Below are positions 1-11,660 of a DNA stretch of 64,000 nucleotides, one piece after another. Under the pieces are notes generated by a model, which was given only the letters and a program-made list of their open reading frames with translations, had not been told where the DNA came from and did not search any database. The translations under genes were made by a program, and so were the position numbers. Origin of the DNA: Sipunculus nudus (Eukaryota; Annelida; Sipuncula; Golfingiida; Sipunculidae); contig CM049310.1 of NCBI GenBank assembly GCA_026874595.1, positions 81,025,056 through 81,089,055 of the forward strand, written 5' to 3'. The stretch's first letter is position 1. The number at the start of each line of letters is the position of its first letter.

Positions 1-180
1 AGATGAGAAGGACTAGGTTCTAACTGTAAAACCAACTTACCAATATACGTTTTTCTGGACGGGCGCTCCATACATACAAGCACTGATGATAATATGCACA
101 GTCACTTATGGACGAACGAACCTGGAAATGTGGGCCGAATAAGTGAGTGCAAACATGGAATGTAGATTTCTATTTTATTC
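1..180. repeat. Duplicated noncoding motif, copy 1
   Basis: The phrase 'gctccatacatacaagcactgatgataat' recurs almost unchanged near 5170-5203. The following 'gggccgaataagtgagtgcaaacatgg' resembles 4690-4730, 5725-5760 and, in reverse complement, the segments near 22130-22200, 30370-30430 and 63440-63500 in blocks B1-B3. I read this as a diverged, inverted piece of the noncoding flank of the receptor blocks. No coding potential is seen. Confidence 0.4.
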
Positions 181-283
181 TAATTTGGTCCAAAGTACTT
201 CTTAGTCCATTTTGATGGTTTATAATATTTTTTAATTGAACCGTCTCTAATACATCTGCACCTTCTAGATTTGAAAGACAGGA

Positions 284-285
<2 letters not shown>

Positions 286-328
<43 letters not shown>

Positions 329-391
329 CATATCGCTCTGGCCTAGTCTGTAGGCCATAGAGCACTTTACCCTTACAACGGAGGGTAACTC

Positions 392-447
<56 letters not shown>
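286..447. repeat. (CA)n and (TA)n microsatellites
   Basis: A pure CA/AC run covers about 286-320 and a pure TA run about 397-447, with about 75 bases of ordinary sequence between. Open frames here translate only into CVCV or YIYI dipeptide repeats and are not genes. Confidence 0.95.
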
Positions 448-449
<2 letters not shown>

Positions 450-1857
450 CGGGGTATCGAAAACGCCGGACTCATAGCGTACAGATTTTTGTGTCAATAG
501 ATTAACCCAACACTGCACACTGCGCACAATCGGACTCGTTGGGGTTCAAAACCTGCGGCCCACAATCCACCGGGCTTTTAAATAATCCAGAGGGGTACGT
601 ATAAATGTAGTGAAGGGGGTAATGTAGTACGTTCAAATATGTTAGATAAGAATTTTTTTTAAGGCAAATGACATTTACATTGGTGTTTTTGTGCTGAAGA
701 ACTTCTCGGATCAACTGAAGATACAAGTTTTAACATCCGGATTAATAAGGGATCTGTATGGTGTGATTTTAATAGAATATTACATAAAACTAAAGTGAAA
801 TTCTAATAATTCACTAAATCATTAAATTTAACAGTAAACCAGACATGTACTGTTTAAACTTACCCTTTTTGGAACCGACTCAATATTTTTTCTTCCTCGA
901 GTCCATTACTCCAACAGAGAACTCACTAAATACAAGTTTATATAGAATTAGGGGTGTCGAAGCCCTGTCTTATTTATATCATTTTATCTAGATTAATCGG
1001 TCGGCCGCAGATAAACATTGAACTGTTAATTGTCAATTTCATACTTTACATTTCATACAATATGTGAACATAAAATGATAATGAAATTTATATAGATTGA
1101 CATTAATTACTTGTTGTTAGTAATATGATACTTACCTGTGGTTGGTTACAATGTAGAGCTGATATTGAGGTGTGATTCTGGATAGAATGATACTTAGGCC
1201 CTGACCCCTGTCTGCATCTGTAAGGTGCAGTCACATACCAACACAGTCTTTGTTTAGCGGTACATAAATATATTATTCTTCTTTCTCAGACCTTATCTTA
1301 CTCATAAACCATTCTTCATGTTCCCCTGATAGATAATCGATTAAAGTTACCCCTACTCCTGAAACTCTTCAATGCAGGATTTATGAATAATTTCTAGAAT
1401 CATATAAAAGAATCTCCCATAAAGACTTCCCGTCATCAGAAGGACATACATTATCTAATATAATTGTTTGTTTCGAAGAATATACGCAATATTACGAATC
1501 CAGCAGCTACTGAAGAAGATATAAACAATAAAGATGAAGTAGATCAATGAATAATGTATTAATTCCACTTTAAATAAACAAAAGAACCAAAGATTGTGAT
1601 TGTATGTAATATAGACATTGTTTATGGTGTATGGGGTATTCGGCGACTTGATTGACTACCTAAGATATTCAAGGTGTTTTCTTTGTGACAAGAGAACAGT
1701 GCAAAACTAGATCATATGATGTTATTATCTGTAAGCGTATCTTCAGTGCATATTTTCATGTCTGAGGGTAATTAATCGCGATTGTGTGTCTCTGTTCCCC
1801 TATTGGCTTTGAAACAGGCTTTTTACGCCTGTGTGAGGGTATATGGCCCTTCTTACC
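448..1857. other. AT-rich noncoding stretch, nothing recognised
   Basis: No long open frame, RNA gene or repeat family was recognised. The sequence is AT-rich with short homopolymers. The only open frame of note, near the left edge on the minus strand, has no family features. Confidence 0.5.
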
Positions 1858-2530
1858 CTGTCTTGTCTTGACAACCTAACCGTGTTTTGTGCTGTCATGA
1901 CGACCTGTGTTTTGTGTTGTCTTGACGAGATGACTGTGTTTTGTGCTCTCTTGATGACCTGTGTTTTGTGCTCTCTTGATGACAAGACTGCGTTTTGTGA
2001 TTGACCACCTCATGAATTTTGCTCTGCTGATTACCTGACTTTGTTGTGTGCTGTCTTGATGAACTACCTGTGTTTTGTGGTGTCTTGATGACCTGACTGT
2101 ATTTTGTGGTGTCTTCATGACCTACCTGTGTTTTCTTGTGCCTTGACGACCTGACTGTGTTTTGTGCTGTCTTTACGACCTGACTGTGTTTTGTGCTGTC
2201 TTGACGACATGACTGTGTTTCGTGCTCTCTTAACGACCTGACGGTGTTTCGTGGTGTCCTGATAGTCTGATGGTCTTTTATGCTTTTTGATAACCTGACT
2301 GTGTGTTTTGTGCTTTCTTGACGACCTTACTGTGTTTTGTGCTTTCTTGTCGACCTGACGCTGATTTGTTGAGTCCTGATAGTCTGACGGTCTTTTGTTT
2401 GATAACCTGTGGTCTTGATTTGTGGTCTTGATGACCTACCTGTGTTTAGTGGTGTCACGATAACCTGACTATGTTTTGTGCTGTCTTGATGAGCTACCTG
2501 TGTTTAGTGGTGTCTTGATAACCCCGTGGT
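1858..2530. repeat. Minisatellite, unit about 29 bp
   Basis: About twenty diverged head-to-tail units of the type 'gacctgactgtgttttgtgc' + 'tgtcttgac', with variants such as 'gatgacctacctgtg'. The array ends sharply near 2530. Both minus-strand open frames across it are by-products of the repeat (reading as Gln/Asn/Thr/His-rich strings) and are not treated as genes. Confidence 0.85.
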
Positions 2531-3310
2531 TATCAAGTTAACGTGAAAAATTCATAATCGAGTCCTCGCTGAAGGGCGGTGACGAGTTCTCTTATAGGAT
2601 TAGGCAGCGACTTTACTCAATAGATAGAATTGTTGGGGCCCACTATAGAGTCCTCGATAGAGCGAGTCCCGTGGCAGGGACAAAAATAAGTTGAATGTCA
2701 ATAGGGCGAGTTCCGTGCCAGCGACCAAAATATAATTTGATTATCCAGCGGACGACGTTCTAAACAGTAGGGGTGATCCAGAAGTACAGTAAAGGTGCGG
2801 CTGCAGAGGTTCACAACACAACGGCGTCGACATAAAAGAGGAAAAGTCGTGCGATACAAAGGGGTCTACAACAGTATATATTTACTTGTTCTATGGAGTT
2901 CCCAGTCCCGTTTTCCTCGTTATTTTGTTATTATGTTTTGCAAATGTTGACCAGTTCTTTTTTTATGATGTTCATACTTTTTACTCTTGTATTGATTCCT
3001 TAAAGAATATGAAATATTGGATAACTGAAATCAACGAATATTTAAAAACATTTTTTTCTGTTTTCCCCGACAGCCTTTCAAATTTCCACCTCTTTTTTTA
3101 ACTCGGCTGATAAATAAAAAGAATTATGCGAATTCGCTTCATATATTGTTAAATTATAGCGTTCTTAGGATTTGATAAAACGATTTCCCCCATTCCCGAA
3201 ACGCCCTAAAAATGTCATGCGTTTCGAACCGTTCCACTACAGTAATGTTGTGAACAAACACACAAGCCAACTTACACACAAATGGTAATGATCACATACC
3301 TTCCTGGCGG
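2531..3310. other. Noncoding stretch with a 44-bp doublet
   Basis: Two imperfect copies of 'agagcgagtcccgtggcagg' + 'gacaaaaataa' start near 2659 and 2703. The rest shows no recognisable gene. A 71-codon plus-strand frame at 2886-3101 is Phe-rich and comes from T-rich sequence, so it is not supported. Confidence 0.4.
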
Positions 3311-3522
3311 AGTCAATAACTATATCTTACAGTTTCGCAAGACCAGCCTAACTTTCAAATATTTCCTCTAAATTTAAAGCTACTCTAACGTACTTTTTAC
3401 TTTTTTTTTGGAAAATTTGCGAATTTTAAAGCACTTGCGGGCCTGACGAAAGCTATTTTAACTTTGACTTTATCTATATTTTGATGTCCCTCGATGTTGC
3501 CTCTGAACGAGATTGCAACTAG
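3311..3522. repeat. Duplicated flank, copy 1 (partner 5270-5490)
   Basis: From 'ttcctctaaatttaaagcta' through 'cctctgaacgagattgcaac' + 'tagct' this segment aligns by eye with 5320-5490. Similarity stops exactly where receptor-like sequence begins at about 3523, so that position is a duplication or deletion breakpoint. Confidence 0.55.
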
Positions 3523-4160
3523 CTGATCCCGGCAAGTGGCGCCATCTGAAGCTTTGTATTCTACATGAAGTACTCAGATTGCTGTTGGCTACACTGGCCT
3601 TGTTACATATCAGCTGGCATAATAGTAGTCGTTTTTCTGCTTAAAAGCCAAGACGCTAACTTCTGGAAATCAAATAATCCCACTAACGATTTTGTCTCTT
3701 GTCGCAAGTGTTAACTTAGTGTTCAGCTATTAATTCCAGTATTGGGTGCGTACCGATGGATCCAGACATTAACGAAGTTGGCGTCACAATACTTGACGTT
3801 GCATTTTGTGACGTCATCGCAAGTATGCATATCCTTGTGGTATCGTTGTGGACCGTGGTTTAATTTGACAAGATTCATCGGCCAGCGATGCGAGGGGAGG
3901 GCGAACGTCGCATGACCATCACGTTAATCGCGGTGACTCTTACATTTATTGCACTGCGCATGCCTTACAAAGTCACCTGGCTTCCGCCCTGGTTTGGACA
4001 CTCTAAATCACGCCATCCCTTTGTATCTCTATAATATTAAGGGTGTAGTTTTCGTCGAGAAATGAGGATGGTTCTCACAAGGCCTTGTGTGAATCGTTCC
4101 GAAAACAGGGCCATGTGCCAAAACCCATGAAGCAAATGAGCAACACAAGTGAAACCACGA
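3523..4160 (+). pseudogene. Decayed class A GPCR fragment, inverted relative to the cluster
   Basis: Read on the plus strand, this matches the second half of the cluster's receptors. It begins at the ECL1 region corresponding to 'MIPANGASC' of the 38953-40083 gene and runs through a broken TM3-TM4. A clean stretch follows with GVTILDVAFCDVIAS (TM5) and SLWTVV, then an in-frame TAA. After that come GERRMTITLIAVTLTFIALR and MPYKVTWLPPWFGHS (TM6), then NHAIPLYLY (TM7 end) and a remnant of helix 8. The N-terminus, TM1 and TM2 are absent, part of ICL3 and about 16 codons of ECL3-TM7 are deleted, and TM3-TM4 is frameshifted. It resembles the HRL clade more than the HRA clade. It is the only receptor-like sequence on the plus strand, and its flanks also look like inverted pieces of the receptor-block flanks. 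It cannot encode a receptor. Confidence 0.88.
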
Positions 4161-4560
4161 TTGTATTCGGGGAAAGCTTAAAACAATACATATATAAAAA
4201 TATAAATCCGGCATTTAAATGGATCCGACAGCAGCATTTTGTTGTCTTTTTGCGTGAAACTCATGCTTATAATCACATTTGTATTGAGATCCTTTAAGTC
4301 AATTACACCCATGCAGCAGATTTTGTTCCAATACTGAATTTTGTAATGTTCTATACACTTTAAAACATAAATTCTCAGTTTCTTCCCAATAAAATAGTAT
4401 TTGAAAACTTAAGCATTTGCATTAGAAAACCGATTACGGTGGTTGAATGACAATGATTGAGCGCCACCACCATCAGTTATCGTATATATGCAGGCATACA
4501 ATCATATGGATTTTGTCTATTTCTTGGGGGGGGGGGGGTTGCTGCTAGATCACAGCAGAC
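4161..4560. other. Noncoding stretch with a poly-G run
   Basis: No gene is recognised. A run of about 12 G lies near 4507-4519. The overlapping 82-codon plus-strand frame depends on the poly-G run (GGGG in translation) and is rejected. Confidence 0.5.
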
Positions 4561-5030
4561 ACATTCTGAAATACCTAAGGCGTTTCTGACATTCCCAGGA
4601 GACATATTGAACTTTTCCGTTCATGATCCGGAACAAGGTCCGGAGTCAGGAAACGTCATCAAAGAATATTCACAATGTACAACATGGGAATATGGGCTGA
4701 ATTAGTAAATGGCGGAGACTTGCATTCGGTAGAATAAATATTTTCTAGTTCTTCTTAACACAGATTCAGAATAACAGGTTGAAAACACTTATGTGAGCGA
4801 GTTGAGACCGAGCGTGCCAGCCATTTTAACATACGTATGCCACCAAGGGGAACACCTGTATATGAAAGAGTTAACCACTTGAGCGTGATTAATGTTACCA
4901 CCAGTGTACGTGTGAGCAAGTTGACCACCAATTTTTTTTAGCATTTTGAGCACCAGTGTATTGTTGACCACCAGGGTTTAATCAAATTGACCAGCAATAT
5001 ATAAGCTAGTTGTCACACCACTAGAGTATG
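4561..5030. repeat. Tandem duplicate unit, copy 1 (partner 5640-5910)
   Basis: 'aatattcacaatgtacaaca' + 'tgggaatatgggctgaatta' followed by 'agttgagaccgagcgtgcca' recurs near 5690-5850 with moderate divergence. The right part (about 4795-5030) already contains diverged 'gttgaccaccagtg' units of the minisatellite that dominates 5880-7345. Confidence 0.6.
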
Positions 5031-5269
5031 AATGTCTAGGTTCTTTTAACTGTCAAACCAACTGATTGAAACTCATGCATACGTTCACTCCAAAAGATAC
5101 ATAAGTAATGAGTTAACAAAAGGAAATAAATATATAAAAGAAACCATACACTAACGTTTCTCTGGGGAGACGCTCCATTCATACAAGCACTGATGATAAT
5201 AAACGTCTGATAATAACCACAAAAAGTAATCCCCTAGTCCGTTAACCACAGTACACAACTTAATCCTTT

Positions 5270-5910
5270 GTTTACACTTCTCCTTAGTAGGTGGAAAAGT
5301 CTTTGATTCTTATGGCAAAAGCAATTCCTCCAAATTTAAAACTACTCTTGTGAGTAGTTTACTTCTTTTTTAAAAAAATTGCAAATTTAAAATCACATGC
5401 GTGCCTACTGAAAACCAATTTTGTCTTTGAGTTAACCTGTAAATGTCCTTAGATATCGCCTCTGAACATGACTGCAACTAGCTGTGCTCAGTTATCTCTC
5501 TCCACTGGCAGTGTGCAGTTGGCATCTTCAACAGGCTCACTACAACAGAGCCACCCTTCTGTCAGAAGTCGTGCTTACTCAAAACAAACTATTTCGGAAT
5601 TTTGGGGATGGCCGAGACATCTTGCCTCAACTAATACTTTAAAATCAAAATTTGTTATATACCAAGGAAATACCTTCAGGAACGCCATCAATGAATATTC
5701 ACACATATTAAACATTGGAATATGGGCTGCATAAGTGAATGGCGGAGGCTTGCATTCATTAGAATGCATATTTTTTAAAACTAGTTCAGAATCAAAGATT
5801 AAAAAAATGTGTGGCCCAGTTGAGACCGAGTGTGTGAGCCAGTTTAACATAGGAATGTGACCCATTGGAACCCCTGTGTATTAGTGATCAAGTTGACCAC
5901 AACTGTGTAA
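5270..5910. repeat. Duplicated flanks, copy 2
   Basis: 5270-5490 matches 3311-3522, and 5640-5910 matches 4561-4860. The piece between (about 5490-5640) has no partner that I can see. The open frames of 88 codons (plus) and 96 codons (minus) overlap each other and show no family features. Confidence 0.55.
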
Positions 5911-6175
5911 TAAAGTTAACCAACTATTTGTGATCAGGTTGACCACCAGTATGTGATCAAGTTGACCATCAGTGTTGGATAAGGTTGACCACCAGTGTGT
6001 GATCGTGTTGACCGCAAGGGTGCAATAAGTTGGGCAACCAGTGTGTGATCAAGTTGAAGATCAGTTTTGGATACGATTAAGATTGTGTGATCAGGTAGGC
6101 CACTAGTGTGTGATCGATTTTACCAACAGTGTGTGATCAAATTGATCATTAGTGTCTGAAAACCAGTGCTATATA
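5880..6175 (-). repeat. Minisatellite in the minus orientation, unit about 23-25 bp
   Basis: Units of the type 'gttgaccaccagtgtgtgat' + 'caa', with diverged spacing. This is the reverse complement of the units of the 6475-7345 array, so the two arrays face each other across an unrelated spacer of about 300 bp. Confidence 0.8.
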
Positions 6176-6474
6176 TAAGCCAAATAAAATAAAAAAAATA
6201 TTTCCCGATAGTAAGACAACCACAATCATCTAACAAGCAAATGTCTGCGCAGTAAGTTATTTCGTTACAATATCTACGTATTTAGTGGCTATTCCCGCCC
6301 CCGGTAATAGGGACACTAAGCATTTCCTGAATAGCCAGTCCGTCCCTTGAGAGCGTCTAGTAAGCTGTCACTGATGTGGGATTTATGCATTTATTATTTT
6401 GGGACACAGGTATAGTAATAAATGTATGAAATAACATCGATGATGGATTAAAAAATTCAAATGGGTAAATGATA
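6176..6474. other. Spacer between the inverted minisatellite arrays
   Basis: Non-repetitive and AT-rich at both ends, with a GC-richer centre ('cccgcccccggtaataggga'). No gene or RNA is recognised. Confidence 0.4.
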
Positions 6475-7345
6475 CATGGTCAACTTGATCACACACTATA
6501 CGGATGGTCAACTGCATCACACACTGGGCTGGTGGTCAACTTTATCATACTCTGGACTGGTGGTCAAATTCATCACACATAGATAGTCAACTTGATCTCC
6601 CACTGGTGGTCAACATTATCGCACACTGCTGGTCAACTTGATCACACACAGGTGGTCAACCTGCTCACACAGGGTTGGTTAATCACATTGGTGAGCAACT
6701 TGATCACACACTGGCGGTCAATATGTTCACACACAGGTGGTCAACTTGACCACACACTGGTGATCAACATGATCACACACAGGTGGTATACTTAATCACA
6801 CTCTGATGGTTGATCACATACTGGTTGTCAACATGATCACACCCTGGGGGTCAACTTGGTCACATACTAGTGGTAACCCACTTGATCACACACTGCTGGT
6901 CAACGTGCTCACACACACTGGTGGTCAACTTGTTCACACACTGGTGGTTGATCACATACTGGTGACCAACTTGATCACACATATGTGGTCAACTTGATCT
7001 CACACAGGTGTTTGACCACACACTGGTGATCAACTTAACCAGTACTGGTAGTCAACTTGATCACCGTTGGTGGTCAACTTGATCACACACCCTTGGCTGA
7101 TCAAACTCTTGGTCAATTTAATCGCACCATGGTGGTCAGTATGATTACACACTGATGAGTGATCACACATGTGATCAAGTTGCTCACACACTGATGGGCA
7201 ACGTGCTCACACATAGACGGTCAACTTGCTCACACACTGGTGGTCAACTTGATCCCACACAGATGGTTGATCACACACAGGTGATCAACTTGATCCGACA
7301 CAGGTGGTTGATCACACACAGGTGATCAACTTGATCACACACCCC
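6475..7345 (+). repeat. Minisatellite in the plus orientation, unit about 23-25 bp
   Basis: About 35 diverged units of 'ggtggtcaacttgatcacac' + 'act'. Each carries a TGATCA or close variant. Some units are shortened to 'ggtggttgatcacac'. Open frames on the plus strand (63-67 codons) are repeat translations. Confidence 0.9.
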
Positions 7346-8369
7346 ATATGTACCAACAATTATGTTGAACACATAAACAAACACTGAGTCCATTAATGAT
7401 GGTACACGGCAAAAGTTCCTGTTCGCTCTGTTTCTGGTCACATGATTTATCGCACACGTGACACCGGGAAGTAACATTGTTCGCCTCACTGCAAGTACAG
7501 AACATTAAGTTCCCAGAAACACGCAGCTCCTGTAACCCAATTTATCTCGCTGGAGTACACACGTTTGACACAGTTCACGCACCACGCACCGACTATTCAT
7601 TCTGAGCGTTAAATCACAGTCTTTCACGGCTGATTTCTCTTAGAATCATCCATTTGTAGGAAGCAGAATAAGTTTCCACACAGCAATATCCTGTACCTCG
7701 GTCTCTTCCTGGAAGCGCTTGAAACAGGTAATAAATCATCCGATTTACCAGTCCGTGGGCAAATATGCGATATTCGCTCTAAGTCCTTTACAGAGAAATC
7801 ACTTGTGGCCTTCCCCAGCCATCGACTATCTACTTGGTAGACATCACATCTCAACTGTTCCCACTGTGACACATGTAGACCTGCCCCCGGACTGCTGTAG
7901 ATATTGCCTGGCTCTACCTATCACTGGAATGCTGATCGGGCACTTGTAGCGAGTACCGTGCACCTCACGACTTATAATTACTTGTTGACGTCACAACTCC
8001 CGCTCGTCTCCCGGCAAATCACCACTCCCCATTACGCCGACTTTCAATTACAGTAAGAACATAAATATGGACACGCCTCCAGAGATCTAATTTAAAATGT
8101 AATTTAAAATCTAATTTACACAGGTGCACCTCCTTTGCAATCACCATTAAACCCTTATATAGAGATCACCAAAGAGAGACGGCTCCAACTGAGTTAAAAC
8201 TGTACGGATATAACACGTGCGTTCTAACCACTAAACCGCTTTGAAATTAAGATCAGATTAGCACCTATGTACTTTAACCATCGATCTAATATCTTAACTT
8301 TATACTCCATATTAATGTACAATAAATTATCTAAACAATCATCTGGTTATACTCCCTACCGTAACATGC
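7346..8369. other. GC-richer noncoding stretch with one unrecognised open frame
   Basis: A minus-strand frame is open from about 7915 to a stop at 7624 (about 97 codons). It reads ...SQWEQLRCDVYQVDSRWLGK... and ends in ...QMDDSKRNQP. No ATG begins the open frame and no domain is recognised. It could be an exon, a repeat fragment or chance. Near 8155-8250 the reverse complement holds 'ttagtggttagaacgca', similar to a tRNA A box, but no convincing B box follows. Confidence 0.25.
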
Positions 8370-8515
8370 AACACCAGTTCATGGTGACAATGACGCACCC
8401 TAATTCAATCCACCAGGCATCAAACAGTCCACCGTCAATAATGCACCCAAATTGAATCTACCAGTTATAAAATAATCCACTATCATGGACGCACACCCAG
8501 CAACCTCAACAGACT
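8370..8515. repeat. Short tandem repeat, unit about 42 bp
   Basis: Three diverged units containing 'caaacagtccaccgtcaata' + 'atgcacccaaattgaatct'. The same motif family forms longer arrays at 36430-36880 and a short stretch at 44260-44330. Confidence 0.55.
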
Positions 8516-9119
8516 CTCACAGGAGAATTCTGTGTCAGGTCAAGGCACCCTAACTGCCAGTCGAAATGATTAAATCATGGGCTGTTGTTTCTTCATGCAT
8601 TGCTTTTCGCTTGATGCATGTTATGGGCTGGGCGAGTCCCGGGCTGCTTGATGTCATGTCTGACATTTAGTTCTAGGCAGGTGTGCAGGTCAGCCAATGG
8701 TAGTATGACTAGTTTGAGGTCCATTATCTTTGGCTATTTACTGTAGGTTTATTTGTATTCATGATAAAGAAAATTCTATTTAACAAGCAAGGACTTCGGT
8801 AGAAAAACTGCAAGATTAAGCCTGTCGAGCTGAGGGCTCGGATTTGGCAAAATCGTCGGGGGACCAGAATGGAGTCCCGCTGTACAACGGGCATCCGTGT
8901 TAAGTCTGGTCAATATCAACCCGTGAAGAGTTCTTTTTGAGACATAGTGGTATATGATGCGTGTTATACCATAAAAGGGTCATGGCTAAGGACTTCCTGC
9001 TACTTGACTGCGATCAGTGATTAGACTGGAAAATCATCAGTAGAAATTACATGGAGTGCGTAGAGATAACAAGATACTTTCCAGCAGATCTATGCGAAAT
9101 CCTTGAACTCCCTCCAGAG
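8516..9119. other. Noncoding stretch, nothing recognised
   Basis: No open frame, RNA or repeat family is recognised before the left edge of duplication block A1. Confidence 0.4.
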
Positions 9120-9296
9120 TGGGCATGGTGTTGAAAAAGTGACGTGCCGTGAAACCATTCTCAGGACAAATGATTGTGTGTTTCATCCCTAAATATGGCG
9201 TCAGTTTGATAGTCGCTGATCCATTGGCCGTTTTCTTGAATTGCTAAGTCTAAGCCCGTGACTTAACACCAGTACTTGTTGACTGGATGCTAGCAT

Positions 9297-9480
9297 GGCT
9301 TCAAATTCGAAGGACACACTTGATACCACCGCTGCACTGTCTGTCTATAGCTTTCTAAGATTTCTTGTTAATATATGTTTAAAGGACTCAATGTTGCATA
9401 CTATCAATGTGGATTATTTATTATTGTGATTAAGGCTGACACTGCAGTAGTTAGACAGGCATCAAGGATCATACCTTTGT
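9297..9480 (+). pseudogene. Frameshifted copy of the small open frame at 50508-50696
   Basis: The frame begins at an ATG and reads MASNSKDTLDTTAALS, then SFLRFLVNIC, where loss of one base relative to the other copy ('tttaaagg' against 'tttcaaagg') shifts it. The partner stays open for 62 codons. No domain is recognised. It may be a small protein, an exon relic or chance, and the frameshift argues against a conserved function in this copy. Confidence 0.2.
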
Positions 9481-10099
9481 GATCATAGGATTAATGTTTC
9501 CCAATAAACGTTTGGTTTGCACCAAGTTTTTTTTTGGTTTTGTGTGACTGAGATTTCAGCCATATATATAGCTTGGGATTATACAATCAATGTACTTACT
9601 GTTTAATAATGGAATGAGTTCAGGGCAGTCATCACTGTCTTGAAATGATGTTAAGTAAATGTAACACACAAGCCAATCCACCGTCATGGAAATCCGTCGC
9701 CAATAAAAGATTGACAGGTCAAGCAGGCACGCCAATAAAGCTCTGAGAAACCAAACTTTCAGGAAGCCGGTTTTAGTGTTAATGGTGTCCTGATCCTTTA
9801 ACTTGAATGATTCAAACTTAAACGAGGCACAATATATCCTCATCTACATGTTCATTCAATAAAAGTCATATAACATTAAAATAAATTTCTTTTTGATTAT
9901 TCAAAATAATGTTTCTACAACTTATCATGCATTATTTACTACTTTAAAGAAATGTATTTATAGTCACCGTTGGGTATCTCTGTTATAAAGTACTTTTCTT
10001 GTACACACATCCATGAAAGTGCATTGTTGTTCTGTATAATATGATATAGAATTCTTTGGAACATTATCCTTGGTGTGTTGTCATCCCCATTTCTGGACC

Positions 10100-10290
10100 A
10101 TACAGCTGAGGAACCCCCGAAAGGCGCACACCTCTGTGAGTAAAGCACGGCCGCTGCGGGGCACGCCTTCTCATTAAGCCAGAAAAGCGCTCACCCCGGT
10201 CCGGATGTGGTCCGACCTTGAAACATCTCCTAGGCTGAGATTCAAACCCAAGATCTCCCGGCTATGAGACCTGTGCACCACTTCAGTTCA
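10100..10290 (-). mobile_element. tRNA-derived SINE-like element in block A1
   Basis: On the minus strand 'tggtgcacagg' fits a Pol III A box. About 32 bases on, 'gggtttgaatctc' is a one-mismatch B box (GGTTCGAATC in the partner copy at 51430-51512). The sequence after the B box does not fold as a tRNA 3' half, so this is a SINE head or tRNA relic, not a tRNA gene. Its presence in both A blocks follows from the block duplication and is not independent evidence of mobility. Confidence 0.42.
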
Positions 10291-10399
10291 CTAATAACTT
10301 AAGTCGAATTTTGGAATTATTCTCTTAAACATTTTGAAGCAATATTTGTATATAAATATGAACATATTAACTCACGAACACGGGCCTCAGCCCTTATTC

Positions 10400-11660
10400 G
10401 TATTGCTCATCGATTGGTACCTTGTTTGCCTTGATCAAAACATTTTAAAGGACCTTTTCGCATGCCAGGGATGTATCATATGCATCAAGTTTAGCGTTTA
10501 ATCATTAAAATTGTATAGCATATGCCAATGTTTTCTTTGACTAGGGACCCATGGGTCTTGGCGCTTAGCTGAATATGTCTATCAGGGTATTTTTATAAGC
10601 TTTTTTTCAAAATTAGGGCCTCCTTGACCTTAATTCTTGATCTTGTGACAAAAAAAAACTAACTCTCCTTGAACTTACAACATATTGATTTTCATGACAA
10701 TTTTTTTATAAAATGTTGGTCCAGTGATCGTAACCTCTGAACAGGTAACCTCAAATCTCCAGAATTCTTACACTTTTGGCAGGTAAGCCATATGTGACAT
10801 ATTGAAGGTTTTGGGTGGAAGGTATGATTTATAATGCATCCACAATCTATTTGAAAGCTTTGGGTCCTGTGACCTTAACCTTTGACCTTAAGACCTCGAA
10901 ATAAAAACAAATGTCACTCAAGTAGTGGGTCATAAATAAATCAAGTATGAAACCAATTATAAGTCTATCCAAACCAGAAAACCATCAATAAACTAATGTG
11001 CGGATGGGCCCTGTATCGTTGACCCTCTATCTAGTTACCAAAACAAATTAGAATCTTCCCCTATTGGCAGGTAAGCAATTTTTGGAAGATGAAAGGTTTG
11101 TGATGAAAAATTTGGCTTACATTATATCCACGATCTTTTTTTAAGAAACGGGTCCTGTGACCTTGACCTCTGATCTCATGATCCCAAAGCCGATAGGGTT
11201 CTTACTTTAACGGTGGGCCATAAAAAATTATAATTAAAAATAACTGTTTGAAAGCAGTATGTATAACCAAATTATCATTTTGAACCTAATATGTTAAAAA
11301 AAGCCCCTGTTACCCTTACTTTGACCTTTTGATCCAAAATTAATTTGGCCTCTATCCCCTATTAGCGTGTCAGCGATATGCACAAGATTGAAGGCTTGGG
11401 GTGAAAAGTTTGGCTTAAAATACATCCACGATCTGTTTAAATAAGTGGGTCCTTAGACCTATAACCTGATGAACCCAAAATGATCAGGATTCTTGCTTTC
11501 TTGATGGGCCAAACATAAATCCATACGTCGATCCAAACTGGAGTTATCATCTGGAATCAAATTTGTTGATAGACGGCCACAACAGGCGGCCAGACAAACA
11601 GACTGACGGATAGGCTGATTCACTTATGATTAGTTAACAACATGTACCAGGTTTCGGGAC
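10400..11660. repeat. Dispersed 'tgaccttgacctttgacct' repeat tract, A1 copy
   Basis: Four to five tandem-like units of about 220-280 bp each carry a phrase of the type 'gggtcctgtgaccttaacct' + 'ttgacctta', followed by 'catccacaatct' and 'gttatcatctggaa'. This resembles a repeat common in mollusc genomes (family knowledge, not searched). The partner tract is 51740-52800. No coding capacity. Confidence 0.6.

Noticed and set aside
286-475. Open frames reading CVCV and YIYI
   Set aside because: Direct translations of dinucleotide microsatellites.
1858-2530. Tandem array considered as a CRISPR-like or coding array
   Set aside because: Units are diverged and contiguous, without unique spacers, in a eukaryotic context, and frames are interrupted.
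8155-8250. tRNA-like stretch on the minus strand
   Set aside because: A-box-like 'ttagtggttagaacgca' but no acceptable B box or cloverleaf.
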